Assembly: GCA_964575845.1 (NCBI GenBank)
Contig: CAZNSX010000001.1
Coordinates: forward strand, 682,001 to 746,000
Source of the DNA: CAZNSX01 sp964575845
Lineage (GTDB): Bacteria > UBA8248 > CAZNSX01
Length of the DNA stretch: 64,000 nucleotides
Direction of reading: 5' to 3'
The position numbers and the translations under genes were made by a program. The notes beneath the pieces are model-generated. The model saw only the letters and a list, made by a program, of their open reading frames with translations. It ran no database searches and was not told where the DNA came from. How positions within the stretch are numbered: the stretch's first letter is position 1; each line of letters opens with the position of its first letter. Positions 32,937 to 42,166 of this stretch are shown in pieces.

Positions 32937-34702
32937 TGAGGAGGTTCAGGGTTTATCTTGCGCTTGAGGTAGCTCTGGCCATAATGCTGGCGGGCGGGTG
33001 CGCGGAGTTTCTCCAAGGGCTGCAGGGGCGTCAAAGCCTTAGCCTCAAGCTGGAGGTTGAGGATGTCGCAGGGACCGCGCCTACCGGAAATTCTGCCTCC
33101 TATTACCACTTCATGCGCGCCTACCTGGCCGACATGAACAATGACAGTCAAGAGGCCAAGAGGCATTACCTGGCGGCTATCCACGAGGACCCGCGTTCAC
33201 CCCTCCTCCGCACGGAGCTGGCCTCGCTCTACGTGCGCCTTAAGGATTTCAAGGAGGCCATTCGCCAAAGCGAGGAAGCTCTTTCCCTGGAGCCCGACTA
33301 TGTGAGTGCGCGGCTGCTCTTGGGAAATATCTTCTCAAGTCAGGACAAGCGCGATGAGGCGATCAGGGAGTACCGGGAGGTGCTGCGGGTTGAGCCGGGA
33401 AACCGGAGAGCACTTCTTTATCTGGGGACCCTTTACGCTGAGGCTCGCCGCTATGATGACTCGGTCGAGACCTTAAATCTCCTCCTCAAAAAAGACCCCG
33501 ACGATTCTCTAGCCCGTTACTATTTGGCTCAAGTTTACATTCAGACAAAGCTCTATGAGCGGGCCAGAAGGGAACTGGAGAGACTCGTGGATTTAGATCC
33601 CGCCTCCGAGAGGGCCGTCCTGAGCCTGGCTCGTGTCTATGAGGTTCTGGGGCGCCAGGACAAGGCCATTCGGCTCTTCGAGAGGGCCTTGGAGATAAAC
33701 CCCCAGAACCAGAATTTCCGAAAACACCTGGGCGAGCTTTATTTGCGAAGGGAAGACCTGGGGAAGGCTCTCACAGAATTTGAGACTGTTCTCCAGCAAG
33801 AACCCGGAAACCTTGACCTCCACCGCAATATAGGAATCATTTATTATGAGCAACGAAACTGGGCTAGGGCTCTCGAGCGCTTCCGTTTGGTCCTTGCCCG
33901 TGACCCCCAGGATATGGGGGTAAGGCGCCTTGTTGCCAGCACCTACGAGGAGATGGGCCGGTTGGAGGAGGCTTTGACAGAGCTGAAGATACTGCTCCGC
34001 ATGGACCCGAAGAACTTTGAGGCTTATCTCCATATGAGCCGCCTACTTTACAAAAAGGGCGAATACCCGGAGGTCTTCCGGGTGCTACGCCAAGCCCAGG
34101 AGGTAGCCCCCAAGGACTCCCGAGGCTACTTCCTCATGGGCTTTTTTCTGGCGAGCCAGAAAAAGCAGGAAGAGGCCATCGGCTGGTATAATAAAGCTCT
34201 TGAGCTTGAGCCCGATAATCCCCGCTATCATTTCGAGTTAGGAGTAGCCTACTATGACCTCAAACGCTGGGACGATGTAGCCCGAGAGATGCGTATCAGC
34301 CTGAAACTCGACCCCAATCAGGCCAATGCTCATAACCTCTTGGGATACATGTGGGCAGACCTTGGCATTAACTTGGATGAGGCGATTGCGGCCGTGAATA
34401 ATGCTCTGGCCCTGGACCCAAATAATGGTGCCTATATTGATAGCCTCGGGTGGGCTTACTTCAAGAAGGGTTGGCTGAAGCAAGCTTTGGAAAAGCTGCA
34501 GCAGGCGGCGGCTCTCATGCCCAAGGACCCCGTTATCCAGGACCATCTGGGGGATGCCTACTTCGCCCTCAACGAGGTGGAGAAAGCTATTGAGGCCTGG
34601 AAGAAATCCCTAGCCGTAGACTCTTCCAACCTCCAAATAAAGGAAAAATTGGAGCGGGTTCTCCGCAAAAAGAAACTCCCTCAGATCCCTGAGAAACTCT
34701 GA
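32933..34702 (+). CDS. TPR-repeat lipoprotein
   Basis: 589-aa lipoprotein: signal with lipobox LAGGC (Cys near 23), then about fifteen canonical 34-residue TPRs, with consensus A-x-x-x-Y-x-x-A-L-x-L-x-P such as GWYNKALELEPDNPRYHFELGVAYYDL. The layout resembles tetratricopeptide lipoproteins placed before ispE in deltaproteobacteria; a scaffold role in outer-membrane or pilus assembly is possible. It is followed eight bases later by a LolB-like lipoprotein, and the two probably act together. Confidence 0.88.
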   Translation: MMRRFRVYLALEVALAIMLAGGCAEFLQGLQGRQSLSLKLEVEDVAGTAPTGNSASYYHFMRAYLADMNNDSQEAKRHYLAAIHEDPRSPLLRTELASLYVRLKDFKEAIRQSEEALSLEPDYVSARLLLGNIFSSQDKRDEAIREYREVLRVEPGNRRALLYLGTLYAEARRYDDSVETLNLLLKKDPDDSLARYYLAQVYIQTKLYERARRELERLVDLDPASERAVLSLARVYEVLGRQDKAIRLFERALEINPQNQNFRKHLGELYLRREDLGKALTEFETVLQQEPGNLDLHRNIGIIYYEQRNWARALERFRLVLARDPQDMGVRRLVASTYEEMGRLEEALTELKILLRMDPKNFEAYLHMSRLLYKKGEYPEVFRVLRQAQEVAPKDSRGYFLMGFFLASQKKQEEAIGWYNKALELEPDNPRYHFELGVAYYDLKRWDDVAREMRISLKLDPNQANAHNLLGYMWADLGINLDEAIAAVNNALALDPNNGAYIDSLGWAYFKKGWLKQALEKLQQAAALMPKDPVIQDHLGDAYFALNEVEKAIEAWKKSLAVDSSNLQIKEKLERVLRKKKLPQIPEKL

Positions 34703-34710
34703 GAACAGGC

Positions 34711-35562
34711 ATGATCCTGAGAGTTCTCCTGTTCACCTTCTCGGTCATCCTCGTCGGGTGCGGTGAGGGGCTGAGAACCGCGGTGGTTCCCGAGGCACCT
34801 CCTGCATCGGTGCTGCTCTCGGATTTCGAAGCCCGGAGGCGTAACCTGCTGGACCTCACGGCCGTGGTGGAGGTGAACCTGAAATCATACGTGGAGAATT
34901 ATAACGGCGAAGCCCTCCTGCTCCTCAAGCGGGAGGCCTCGCTCCGGGTTGAACCCCTGGACTTTTTTGGAAGGCCGCTGCTCTACCTGGCGGCTAACCC
35001 CAGGAGGCTTGCGGCCTACGTTCCGCGGCAGAGAAAATACTACTGGGGGAGGCCCAGTCCGGAGCATCTTAAACTCTGGCTCGGTGTGCCCCTTGAGCTC
35101 AGCCACCTCGTGGCCATTCTATGGGCTGACCTTCCCCTCGTGGAAAAAGGGGCAAATATTAAGGTCCATCGGGATGAAAGGGATAGGGTTTTTGAGCTAA
35201 AGGCCTACTCCGCGGGCTCCCTTTCCTTCGAGTCCCTGCGCCTTGAGATGGAGAGCCTGAATCCTGTGAGGGCTCTTCTGGAGACAAGGGATGGAGAGGA
35301 ACTTCTGGTGCAATACAGCGACTACTTTCGGGTGGGGGGAGTTTCCCTCCCCGGACAGATCGAAGTGAGCTTTCCGCGAGAGGGTAAACTGCTACGTCTA
35401 TTTTACCGTGCCGCGAGCGTCAAGATTAACCGCGGACTTGAGGATGGCTTATTCGAGCTTCCCGTGCTGCCGGGTGTCAAAATAATTTCCCTGGATGTCG
35501 CGCATCTTCCCGGAGGGAGAGGGCATGGAGAATTTGGACATTCGCTCGCCATCGAAGATTAA
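34711..35562 (+). CDS. LolB/DUF4292-like outer-membrane lipoprotein
   Basis: 283-aa lipoprotein with lipobox VILVGC (Cys near 17). The central part has the LolB-type beta-rich pattern (LTAVVEVNLKSYVENYNGEALLLLKREASLRVEPLDFFG) seen in DUF4292 and LolB proteins. A role in lipoprotein insertion into the outer membrane is plausible but not shown by motif alone. Its last 38 bases overlap the ispE start, a tight coupling. Confidence 0.72.
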   Translation: MILRVLLFTFSVILVGCGEGLRTAVVPEAPPASVLLSDFEARRRNLLDLTAVVEVNLKSYVENYNGEALLLLKREASLRVEPLDFFGRPLLYLAANPRRLAAYVPRQRKYYWGRPSPEHLKLWLGVPLELSHLVAILWADLPLVEKGANIKVHRDERDRVFELKAYSAGSLSFESLRLEMESLNPVRALLETRDGEELLVQYSDYFRVGGVSLPGQIEVSFPREGKLLRLFYRAASVKINRGLEDGLFELPVLPGVKIISLDVAHLPGGRGHGEFGHSLAIED

Positions 35563-36415
35563 CCTCTTCCTCAGGGTTTTGCGACCTCGCCCCGACGGCT
35601 ACCATGAGATTTTCTCTCTCATGCAGATGGTGGACCTCTGCGATAGCCTGAGACTGGAGCTGAAGCGAGGAGAAACTGAGGTTCTCTGCGACCACCCTGG
35701 GGCCCCCCAGGGGCGCGGGAATATTGCCTACGGGGCGGCCGAGCTCCTCAAGAAGAGGACGGGCGCGGGCCAGGGGGCTCGCATTTTCATCCGGAAGCTA
35801 ATTCCCATGGCGGCGGGGTTGGGAGGCGGGAGTGGAAATGCCGCCGCGGTCCTCCTGGGCCTCAATTCACTCTGGGGTGCTGGCCTGACGAGAGCAGAGC
35901 TCGTGGAGGTGGCCTCTGAGCTGGGCAGCGATGTGCCCTTCTTTCTTTGCAGCCCCCGGGCGCTGGCCCGGGGGAGGGGAGAGCTTGTGGAGTCTCTTCC
36001 CCCGGAGAGCCCTCGGCCGGTTTTGCTCGTTCGACCGCCAATGGAGGTTTCCTCCTCCTGGGCTTATGAATCTTTAAAAATGAGGTTGACAAGCGGGACA
36101 CTTGATAATAGCATTAGCCAGTGCTCATTGGGTATGAAGAATTCCCTTTTTATCAATGACTTAGAAGGGGTCGTCAACGCGAAGTACCCCGTTATTGCTT
36201 ACCTTAGAAAGCGTCTCACGGAGCTGGGCGCAGCTGGTGCTTGCATGTCGGGTAGCGGTCCGACGGTATTCGGGCTCTTCAGCGATAACCATTCTGCAGA
36301 GGAGGCCTATCGAAACATCAAGGAGGAGGGGAATTGGGTTTCGTATCTCTCCAAGACATTGTCGTCGCTCGAAGAGGTCTACGGAGCCTGCTTCCACCAT
36401 CTGGGGGGTAACTAG
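35525..36415 (+). CDS. ispE: 4-diphosphocytidyl-2-C-methyl-D-erythritol kinase
   Basis: GHMP kinase of the MEP isoprenoid pathway (296 aa). It opens RSPSKINLFLRVLRPRPDGYHE; the ATP-binding motif PMAAGLGGGSGNAA and the C-terminal CMSGSGPTVFG are intact. ATG 35525 is preceded by GGAGGGAGAG and overlaps the lipoprotein gene by 38 bases; the in-frame ATG at 35495 lacks a site. Its place before spoVG-prs-rplY-pth is the common order. Confidence 0.95.
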   Translation: MENLDIRSPSKINLFLRVLRPRPDGYHEIFSLMQMVDLCDSLRLELKRGETEVLCDHPGAPQGRGNIAYGAAELLKKRTGAGQGARIFIRKLIPMAAGLGGGSGNAAAVLLGLNSLWGAGLTRAELVEVASELGSDVPFFLCSPRALARGRGELVESLPPESPRPVLLVRPPMEVSSSWAYESLKMRLTSGTLDNSISQCSLGMKNSLFINDLEGVVNAKYPVIAYLRKRLTELGAAGACMSGSGPTVFGLFSDNHSAEEAYRNIKEEGNWVSYLSKTLSSLEEVYGACFHHLGGN

Positions 36416-36447
36416 CCGGGTAGCGCTCGGGGAAGGTGGTGAGGAAA

Positions 36448-36759
36448 ATGGAGGTAACGGAGGTAAGAGTCTATCCCGTAGACGAGGAAAAGCTTAAGGC
36501 CTACGCCACTATAACCTTTGACGACTGTTTCATAGTGCGGGATCTGAAGATCATTAACGGAAATAACGGCCTCTTTGTGGCCATGCCGAGCCGGCGGCGC
36601 AAAGATGGCCAGTTCAAGGATACAGCCCACCCTCTCAACAATGAGACGCGTAAGATGATCGAGGACAAGGTGCTGGGCGAGTATGAAATAGAGCTTAAGA
36701 AGCGACGCGATGGCCCTGAGAAAGACTTGCCATCTCTGGGCCTAAGACCTCTGAGCTGA
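36448..36759 (+). CDS. spoVG: SpoVG family regulatory protein
   Basis: 103-aa nucleic-acid-binding protein of the SpoVG family. The opening MEVTEVRVYPVDEEKLKAYATITFDDCFIVRDLKII and AMPSRRRKDGQFKDTAHPLN are near-textbook. In Firmicutes and spirochaetes it binds DNA or RNA and alters septation and virulence genes; in this lineage the target is unknown. ATG 36448 gives the canonical N-terminus; in-frame GTGs lie 9-12 bases upstream. It starts 33 bp after ispE. Confidence 0.94.
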   Translation: MEVTEVRVYPVDEEKLKAYATITFDDCFIVRDLKIINGNNGLFVAMPSRRRKDGQFKDTAHPLNNETRKMIEDKVLGEYEIELKKRRDGPEKDLPSLGLRPLS

Positions 36760-36791
36760 AAGAGAAGAGCTGCGCCTTGAGCGAGAGAGGG

Positions 36792-36863
36792 TGGGGGCTC
36801 GCCAAGCGGGGAGGCTCGGGACTCGGGAGGGCTCTCCCAGAGGTTCGCGCTCTCCAGCCCCTC
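36792..36863 (+). pseudogene. Degenerate tRNA-Gln-like sequence
   Basis: The start TGGGGGC-TC followed by GCCAAGCGGGGAGGC matches the acceptor 5' strand and D-arm of bacterial tRNA-Gln, and CGGGACT resembles the 5' anticodon arm. After that the fit fails: no TTG or CTG anticodon, GGGCT instead of a pairing TCCCG, a weak T-arm around GGTTCGCG, and no CCA. AGCCCCT can still pair with the acceptor. tRNA-Gln often sits between ispE and prs in deltaproteobacteria, so this may be a decayed copy or a chance GC-rich likeness. Confidence 0.35.
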
Positions 36864-37039
36864 TCCCCTTGCGGACTGTGAAGCCGACGCGGAGGGGAAA
36901 AGTGTAAAAGCTCTGAGGCGGTAAGAGGGATAGGGAAGTTCCCTGGGGGGAGGGAAACCCTTCCCTCTTTATGTATGATCTTAAGAGGGCAAATGGCAGT
37001 CGCTCTCAGAAGGTTAGGCTCTCCTGTGGGGAGGAAGTC

Positions 37040-37978
37040 ATGGCCAATGAGCTGAAACTCTTTGCCGGAAGGTCCAATCGCGGGCTGGCCCAAGGGATCT
37101 CCGAATACCTGGGGACTCCCCTGGGGGCAGTCGAAATCTTCGACTTCAGTGACGGAGAGATATGCGTTCAAATAGGGGAGAACATTCGTGGTGCCGATGT
37201 ATTTGTGCTCCAGTCCATCTGTTGCCCCGGAAACTCCCATCTCGTGGAGTTGCTCATAATGCTGGATGCCTGCCGGCGCGCCTCAGCCCTCCGAATAACG
37301 GCCGTCATACCTTACTATGGCTATGCCCGTCAGGACCGCAAGGTTCAGCCACGGACTCCGATCACCGCAAAGCTGGTGGCTAATCTCTTGGCGGCTTCCG
37401 GTGCCGATCGCGTCTTGGCCATGGACCTGCATGCGGGCCAGATTCAGGGGTTTTTCGATATCCCGGTGGACCATCTCTTCGCCGCTCCCGTCTTTATCGA
37501 TTACTTCTGTTCCCGGGCCGCAAACCTGACGGTCATCTCGCCGGACGCTGGGGGGGTGGAGCGGGCCAGGGCCTTTGCCAAGCGCCTCAACTCCCCCCTC
37601 GGGATCATAGACAAGCGTCGGGAGCATCCCAATGAGGCCGAAGTTATGAACGTCATCGGAGATGTGGAAGGAAGGGATGTTCTCATCGTGGATGACCTGG
37701 TGGACACGGCCAGGACTCTAACCAAAGGGGCCGAGGCCCTCATCTCAAAAGGAGCCCGCCGGGTCTTCGGCTCCTGCACCCACCCGGTTTTATCGGGACC
37801 TGCCTTGGAGCTTTTGGAAGAGAGCCAGATGGTGGAGCTGGTAGTGACCGATACGATACCCCTTGGGGATAAGGGCGAGAGATGCGCCAAGATCAAGGTC
37901 CTTTCGGTAGCGGAGCTTCTGGGGGAGGCAATAAGCAGAATACATGAGGAAGCTTCAGTGAGTTCCCTTTTCGTGTGA
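37040..37978 (+). CDS. prs: Ribose-phosphate pyrophosphokinase
   Basis: Makes PRPP for nucleotides, His and Trp (312 aa from the chosen start, usual 310-320). It opens LKLFAGRSNRGLAQGISEYLG; the catalytic flexible loop YGYARQDRK and the PRPP-binding motif DVLIVDDLVDTARTL are present. ATG 37040 has GGGGAGGAAG nearby; an in-frame ATG at 36971 would add a 23-residue leader not found in the family. The upstream 280-base gap holds the tRNA-like sequence and G/A-rich hairpins but no gene. Confidence 0.96.
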   Translation: MANELKLFAGRSNRGLAQGISEYLGTPLGAVEIFDFSDGEICVQIGENIRGADVFVLQSICCPGNSHLVELLIMLDACRRASALRITAVIPYYGYARQDRKVQPRTPITAKLVANLLAASGADRVLAMDLHAGQIQGFFDIPVDHLFAAPVFIDYFCSRAANLTVISPDAGGVERARAFAKRLNSPLGIIDKRREHPNEAEVMNVIGDVEGRDVLIVDDLVDTARTLTKGAEALISKGARRVFGSCTHPVLSGPALELLEESQMVELVVTDTIPLGDKGERCAKIKVLSVAELLGEAISRIHEEASVSSLFV

Positions 37979-37998
37979 AAGAAAGGAATGAAACTCTT

Positions 37999-38667
37999 AT
38001 GGACCAACCGGTGCTCAACGTAAAGAGGCGAGAGGCCCGAGGAAAGAGTGTGGCCAGGCGGCTTCGCCGCGAGGGTCTGATGCCGGGGATAGTTTACGGG
38101 CTCAGGGAGCCTTTGCCCTTGAGCTTCGACCCTAAGGCGCTGGAGGGGATTCTGGGCACGGAGGCCGGCGAGAACGTCATCTTCGACCTTAAGCTCGGGG
38201 ACGAAGATGAGCCTCAGCGCAGCGTCATGGTCAAGGAGCTTCAGCGGGATATCCCCTCCGGGGTTCTTCTTCACGCTGACTTCCTGGAGGTCCGCATGGA
38301 CCGAGAGGTCACCGTGCGGGTACCCGTGGTGCTACGCGGGGAGGCCCCTGGGGTGAAGGAGGGGGGTGTGCTCTCCCACCATGTCTGGGAGGTGGAGATA
38401 GAGTGCCTTCCTGGGCGTATACCCACCGAAGTTGCGGTGGATGTCAGTGACCTGAAGGTTGGTGATGCCATCCACGTCAAAGAGCTGGCTCTCGGCGATG
38501 ACATCAGGGTGTTGACGAACCCCGATGAGGTCGTGGCAACGGTGAGCATGGTGGCCGCGGAGGTGCCCGTAGAAGCCGAGGTACCAGCCGAAGCCGAGGA
38601 GGCCCCGGAGGAAGAGGCCGCCCCTGAGGTGGAGAAAAAGGCCCCCGATTCCTCCGGGAGGCAATAG
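37999..38667 (+). CDS. rplY: Ribosomal protein L25 (general stress protein Ctc type)
   Basis: 5S rRNA-binding protein of the long CTC/TL5 form (222 aa). The N-terminal L25 domain (NVKRREARGKSVARRLRREGLMPGIVYG) and the C-terminal beta domain are followed by an acidic Ala/Pro/Glu-rich tail from about residue 185, common in this group. An in-frame GTG at 37975 overlaps the prs stop; ATG 37999 gives the canonical N-terminus. prs-rplY-pth is a conserved order. Confidence 0.94.
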   Translation: MDQPVLNVKRREARGKSVARRLRREGLMPGIVYGLREPLPLSFDPKALEGILGTEAGENVIFDLKLGDEDEPQRSVMVKELQRDIPSGVLLHADFLEVRMDREVTVRVPVVLRGEAPGVKEGGVLSHHVWEVEIECLPGRIPTEVAVDVSDLKVGDAIHVKELALGDDIRVLTNPDEVVATVSMVAAEVPVEAEVPAEAEEAPEEEAAPEVEKKAPDSSGRQ

Positions 38668-38708
38668 TCTCGCCGCGAGCGTGATGGCCCTGGGAAAGAG
38701 GGCTTACC

Positions 38709-39239
38709 TTGAGGCTCATCGTCGGGCTGGGAAACCCCGGGCCGCATTACAGTGGAACAAGGCATAACATGGGTTTTGTCGTCCTGGATGAGCTGGCGGC
38801 TAAGCTCAATATAGCCTTCACCGCTCGGGGTCAGCACTCCCTTAAGGCTAAGGGCATTATCTGTGGGAAGTATGTGGTTTTGGCGAAGCCCCTGACCTAC
38901 ATGAACCTGAGCGGCGGTGCGGTGCGGGAACTCCTCTCAGCGTTACGCTTGCGGGCGGAGGACCTCATGGTCATCCATGACGATGTTGACCTTCCTCTGG
39001 GCCGCGTTCAGCACAAGCGCTCAGGAGGCGATGCCGGCCACTTGGGGGTGCGCTCCATCATTGAGGAGCTGGGAACGGGGAATTTTGAGCGGCTACGGGT
39101 GGGAGTGGGGAGACCCCCTGATGGCGATATAACGGAGTATGTGCTCAGTCCCTTTGAAGAATCTGAAGGGGAAGAAGTTGCCCAGGCTGTGAGGCGGGCG
39201 GTGGAAGAGACCCTCGGGCTTCTGGGTGCGTTCAACTAG
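38709..39239 (+). CDS. pth: Peptidyl-tRNA hydrolase
   Basis: Recycles peptidyl-tRNA (176 aa; most are 185-200, so slightly short at the C-terminus). The catalytic His is in GTRHNMGF and the Asp in VIHDDVDLPLG; LVGLGNPG-like IVGLGNPGPHYSGTRHN and KPLTYMNLSG are diagnostic. The start is TTG at 38709 with AAAGAGGG upstream, giving the usual MRLIVGLGNPG beginning. Confidence 0.95.
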   Translation: MRLIVGLGNPGPHYSGTRHNMGFVVLDELAAKLNIAFTARGQHSLKAKGIICGKYVVLAKPLTYMNLSGGAVRELLSALRLRAEDLMVIHDDVDLPLGRVQHKRSGGDAGHLGVRSIIEELGTGNFERLRVGVGRPPDGDITEYVLSPFEESEGEEVAQAVRRAVEETLGLLGAFN

Positions 39240-39252
39240 GAGAGGGTAAGGA

Positions 39253-41223
39253 ATGCTGAGCTATGTCATATATGCGCCTGTGATGGGGGTCTTGGGCCTG
39301 GTTCTGGCGTTCCTCATTTTTCTTTTTGTAGCGCACCAGCCCGCAGGAAATGAGCTCATGCAGAGCCTCTCTGCCTCCATCCACGAAGGCGCGATGGTTT
39401 TCCTCAAGCGGGAATATTCGATTCTGGGTATTTTCATCGTGGTGGTCTTCATCCTGCTCAGCCTGGGCATCGGCGTCTACACGGCTCTCGCCTTTCTCGG
39501 CGGAGCCCTCTGTTCCATGTTTGCAGGCTATTTTGGGATGAATGCCGCCACTCGGGCCAATGTGCGTACCTCTCAGGCAGCCCAAAGCCATGGCCAGAGT
39601 CAGGCCCTTACGGTCGCCTTCTTCGGGGGAACGGTCATGGGGCTTTCGGTGGCGAGCCTGGGGCTCCTGGGAGTGGGGGTCTTCTTTCTCATCTTCGCCG
39701 ACAGCTCCCCGGCAACGATCAGCGGCTTTGCCATGGGAGCGAGCTCCATCGCCCTCTTTGCACGCGTGGGAGGCGGCATATACACCAAGACGGCTGATGT
39801 GGGCTCAGACCTTGTGGGCAAGGTGGAGGCCGGCATTCCCGAGGATGACCCGCGAAACCCCGGCGTCATCGCCGATAACGTGGGTGACAACGTGGGGGAC
39901 ATCGCGGGCATGGGGGCAGATATCTTTGAATCCTACGTGGGCTCCATCATCGCCGCCATCGCCCTTGGCTCCACCATGGGGGCTTTGAGCAAGCCGGCCA
40001 TGACGCTGCCGCTGCTGATGGTGATGGCAGGACTTGTGGCTTCCGTGGTGGGCATACTTTCCATACGCCTTTTTTCCCACCTGAACCCGGCTGCAGTGCT
40101 GAGGTTTGCGACGATCGTGAGCGCCGCCCTCTTCCTGGTGATGGGCTATTACATAGTCCGAAATGTCGGAATTCACCTGGGGGTTTATGGGGCGCTGCTT
40201 TCGGGTACCCTTGCGGGTGTGACCATAGGGCTTTTGACGGAGTACTACACGGCTGGAAAGCCTATTGTCAGGACGGCTGAAGCCTGCCAGACCGGATACG
40301 CAACCAACATCATCACGGGCCTGGCTATAGCCATGGAAAGCGTAGTAGCTCCGTTGCTGGTGCTCTGTGCGGCCACACTCATTGCTTCGAAGCTGGCGGG
40401 TCTTTATGGCATCGCCATCTCAGCCGTTGGGATGTTGGCCACTATCGGCATCACCATGTCTGTTGATGCCTATGGACCCATAGCCGATAACGCTGGTGGA
40501 ATCTCCCAGATGGCGGGCCTGGGGGACGATACCCGGAAAATCACAGATAGCCTCGATGCCCTGGGCAACACCACGGCCGCCATCGGCAAAGGCTTTGCCA
40601 TCGGCTCCGCCGCGCTCACGGCCCTTGCCCTCTTCTCGGCCTTCACTGCGGCGGCCAAAATTCCGGTCATTGACCTGACCGAGGCCCGGGTTGTTGTAGG
40701 CCTCTTCATCGGAGGCGTAATCCCCTTCTTCATTGCCGCCCTTACCATGACCTCTGTGGGCAAGGCCGCCTTCAAGATGGTGCAGGAGATTCGTCGCCAG
40801 TTCAGGGAGATACCGGGCCTCATGGAAGGAACCGCAGAGCCGGACCCGGCCCGCTGTGTGGATATCAGCACCACGGCGGCACTGAAGGAGATGATCCTGC
40901 CCGGCCTGACCGCGGTGCTTGCGCCCGTAGCCGTGGGCTTCGGCCTGGGGGTTCAGGCGCTGGGGGGGATGCTGGCCGGGGCCACGCTCACCGGGGTTCT
41001 CCTGGCCCTCATGATGGCCAACGGCGGAGGGAATTGGGATAATGCGAAGAAATACATCGAGGAGGGGCACTTGGGTGGAAAAGGCTCAGAGGCCCACAAG
41101 GCGGCCGTAGTGGGGGACACGGTGGGCGACCCCCTTAAGGACACCTCGGGCCCCTCGATGAATATCCTCATAAAGCTGATGTCGGTGGTGAGCCTTGTGC
41201 TGGCGCCCCTTTTCTTTGGTTAG
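39253..41223 (+). CDS. hppA: Membrane-bound pyrophosphatase (K+-dependent type)
   Basis: Ion-pumping pyrophosphatase with about sixteen TM segments (656 aa). Substrate motif EDDPRNPGVIADNVGDNVGD and the second DNAGGISQMAGLGDDTRK are intact. The GNTTAAIGKGFAIGSA segment has Ala where K+-independent enzymes have Lys, which marks the K+-dependent clade; whether it pumps H+ or Na+ cannot be settled by eye. Placed between pth and rpsF, so expression probably follows the translation genes. Confidence 0.95.
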   Translation: MLSYVIYAPVMGVLGLVLAFLIFLFVAHQPAGNELMQSLSASIHEGAMVFLKREYSILGIFIVVVFILLSLGIGVYTALAFLGGALCSMFAGYFGMNAATRANVRTSQAAQSHGQSQALTVAFFGGTVMGLSVASLGLLGVGVFFLIFADSSPATISGFAMGASSIALFARVGGGIYTKTADVGSDLVGKVEAGIPEDDPRNPGVIADNVGDNVGDIAGMGADIFESYVGSIIAAIALGSTMGALSKPAMTLPLLMVMAGLVASVVGILSIRLFSHLNPAAVLRFATIVSAALFLVMGYYIVRNVGIHLGVYGALLSGTLAGVTIGLLTEYYTAGKPIVRTAEACQTGYATNIITGLAIAMESVVAPLLVLCAATLIASKLAGLYGIAISAVGMLATIGITMSVDAYGPIADNAGGISQMAGLGDDTRKITDSLDALGNTTAAIGKGFAIGSAALTALALFSAFTAAAKIPVIDLTEARVVVGLFIGGVIPFFIAALTMTSVGKAAFKMVQEIRRQFREIPGLMEGTAEPDPARCVDISTTAALKEMILPGLTAVLAPVAVGFGLGVQALGGMLAGATLTGVLLALMMANGGGNWDNAKKYIEEGHLGGKGSEAHKAAVVGDTVGDPLKDTSGPSMNILIKLMSVVSLVLAPLFFG

Positions 41224-41346
41224 GCCTTCGGATAAAAGCCCTTGAAGGGGCCCCGACGCTATGATAACCTTAATTTAGAATAAGCTCTAACAGCTCCTTG
41301 CTCCAAATTCTATTTTTGGGGCTATAAGCCGTGAGGAGACCCGAGA

Positions 41347-41763
41347 TTGAACACTTACGAAAGCATCTTTATCCTCAATCCCGACCTGCCCGAAGATAAG
41401 GTTGAAGAGCATATCGGAGCGGTAGAGGGCCTCATCGAGGCCAGCGGCGGCACCGTGGCCCGAGTGGAGCGCTGGGGGAAGAAGCGCCTGGCCTATACGG
41501 TCAAAAGACAGCGTTACGGCATCTATGTGCTCATCCACTTCTCCGGCCCGCCCAACACTGTGCCCGAAATAGAGCGTTACTATAAGATTACTGAGTCCGT
41601 CATGAAGTATCTGACCGTCCGAACCGAAGAGCTGCCACCAGCCCCGCCCGAACCCGCTCTCCAGGAGGCGGAGGCTCCGGAGCAAACGGGGGCACTCGGG
41701 GAGGGAACGGAGGCCTCCAGAGGAGAAAAGCCCTTGGAGGAGGAGGCCCAGGGAAATGGCTAA
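41347..41763 (+). CDS. rpsF: Ribosomal protein S6
   Basis: 30S subunit protein binding 16S rRNA with S18 (138 aa). The body NTYESIFILNPDLPEDKVEEHI and RWGKKRLAYTVKRQRYGIYVLIHF is typical. A 40-residue C-terminal tail rich in Glu, Pro and Ala extends it beyond the usual 95-100. TTG start with GAGGAG nine bases upstream. The 123-base gap before it has a GGCT-ATA-AGCC hairpin next to the ribosome site, which might be part of autoregulation by S6:S18. Confidence 0.96.
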   Translation: MNTYESIFILNPDLPEDKVEEHIGAVEGLIEASGGTVARVERWGKKRLAYTVKRQRYGIYVLIHFSGPPNTVPEIERYYKITESVMKYLTVRTEELPPAPPEPALQEAEAPEQTGALGEGTEASRGEKPLEEEAQGNG

Positions 41764-42145
41764 CTGCAATAGCGTCTATCTCAGGGGTAACCTCACCCGT
41801 GAGCCCGAGCTTCGCTACCTGCCCAGCGGAAGTCCTGTATCCAACTTTGGCTTAGCCGTGCCTCGGCGTTTCAGGCGGGGGGATGAGTGGCAGGAGGAGG
41901 TGTGCTTCGTTGACATCGTTGTCTTCGGCAAGCAGGCGGAGTACTGCAGCGAAAGCCTTCAAAAGGGCAGCAGCATCTTTGTTGAGGGTCGCCTGCAATG
42001 GAGAAGCTGGGAGACCGAGGACGGGACCAAGCGGTCCAAACACGAGGTGGTGGCCACTAACGTCCACTTTCTTGCCCGGCCCCGCGCTGCCGCCCCCGGT
42101 ACTGGTGCCCCAGAGGAGCGGGGCGAGGATGACATCCCCTTCTGA
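41756..42145 (+). CDS. ssb: Single-stranded DNA-binding protein
   Basis: OB-fold ssDNA-binding protein (129 aa). Motifs NSVYLRGNLTREPELRYLPSGSPVSNFGLAV and the acidic C-terminal tip DDIPF (recruits replication and repair partners) are present. The linker is unusually short (about 25 residues). It overlaps the rpsF end by eight bases, in the conserved rpsF-ssb-rpsR-rplI operon. Confidence 0.96.
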   Translation: MANCNSVYLRGNLTREPELRYLPSGSPVSNFGLAVPRRFRRGDEWQEEVCFVDIVVFGKQAEYCSESLQKGSSIFVEGRLQWRSWETEDGTKRSKHEVVATNVHFLARPRAAAPGTGAPEERGEDDIPF

Positions 42146-42166
42146 GGGCACAGGAGAAAAGAATAG

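Noticed and set aside
36695..37240. 181-codon frame antisense to spoVG-prs
   Set aside because: Covers the starts of two clear genes on the other strand and the tRNA-like region; no domain seen.
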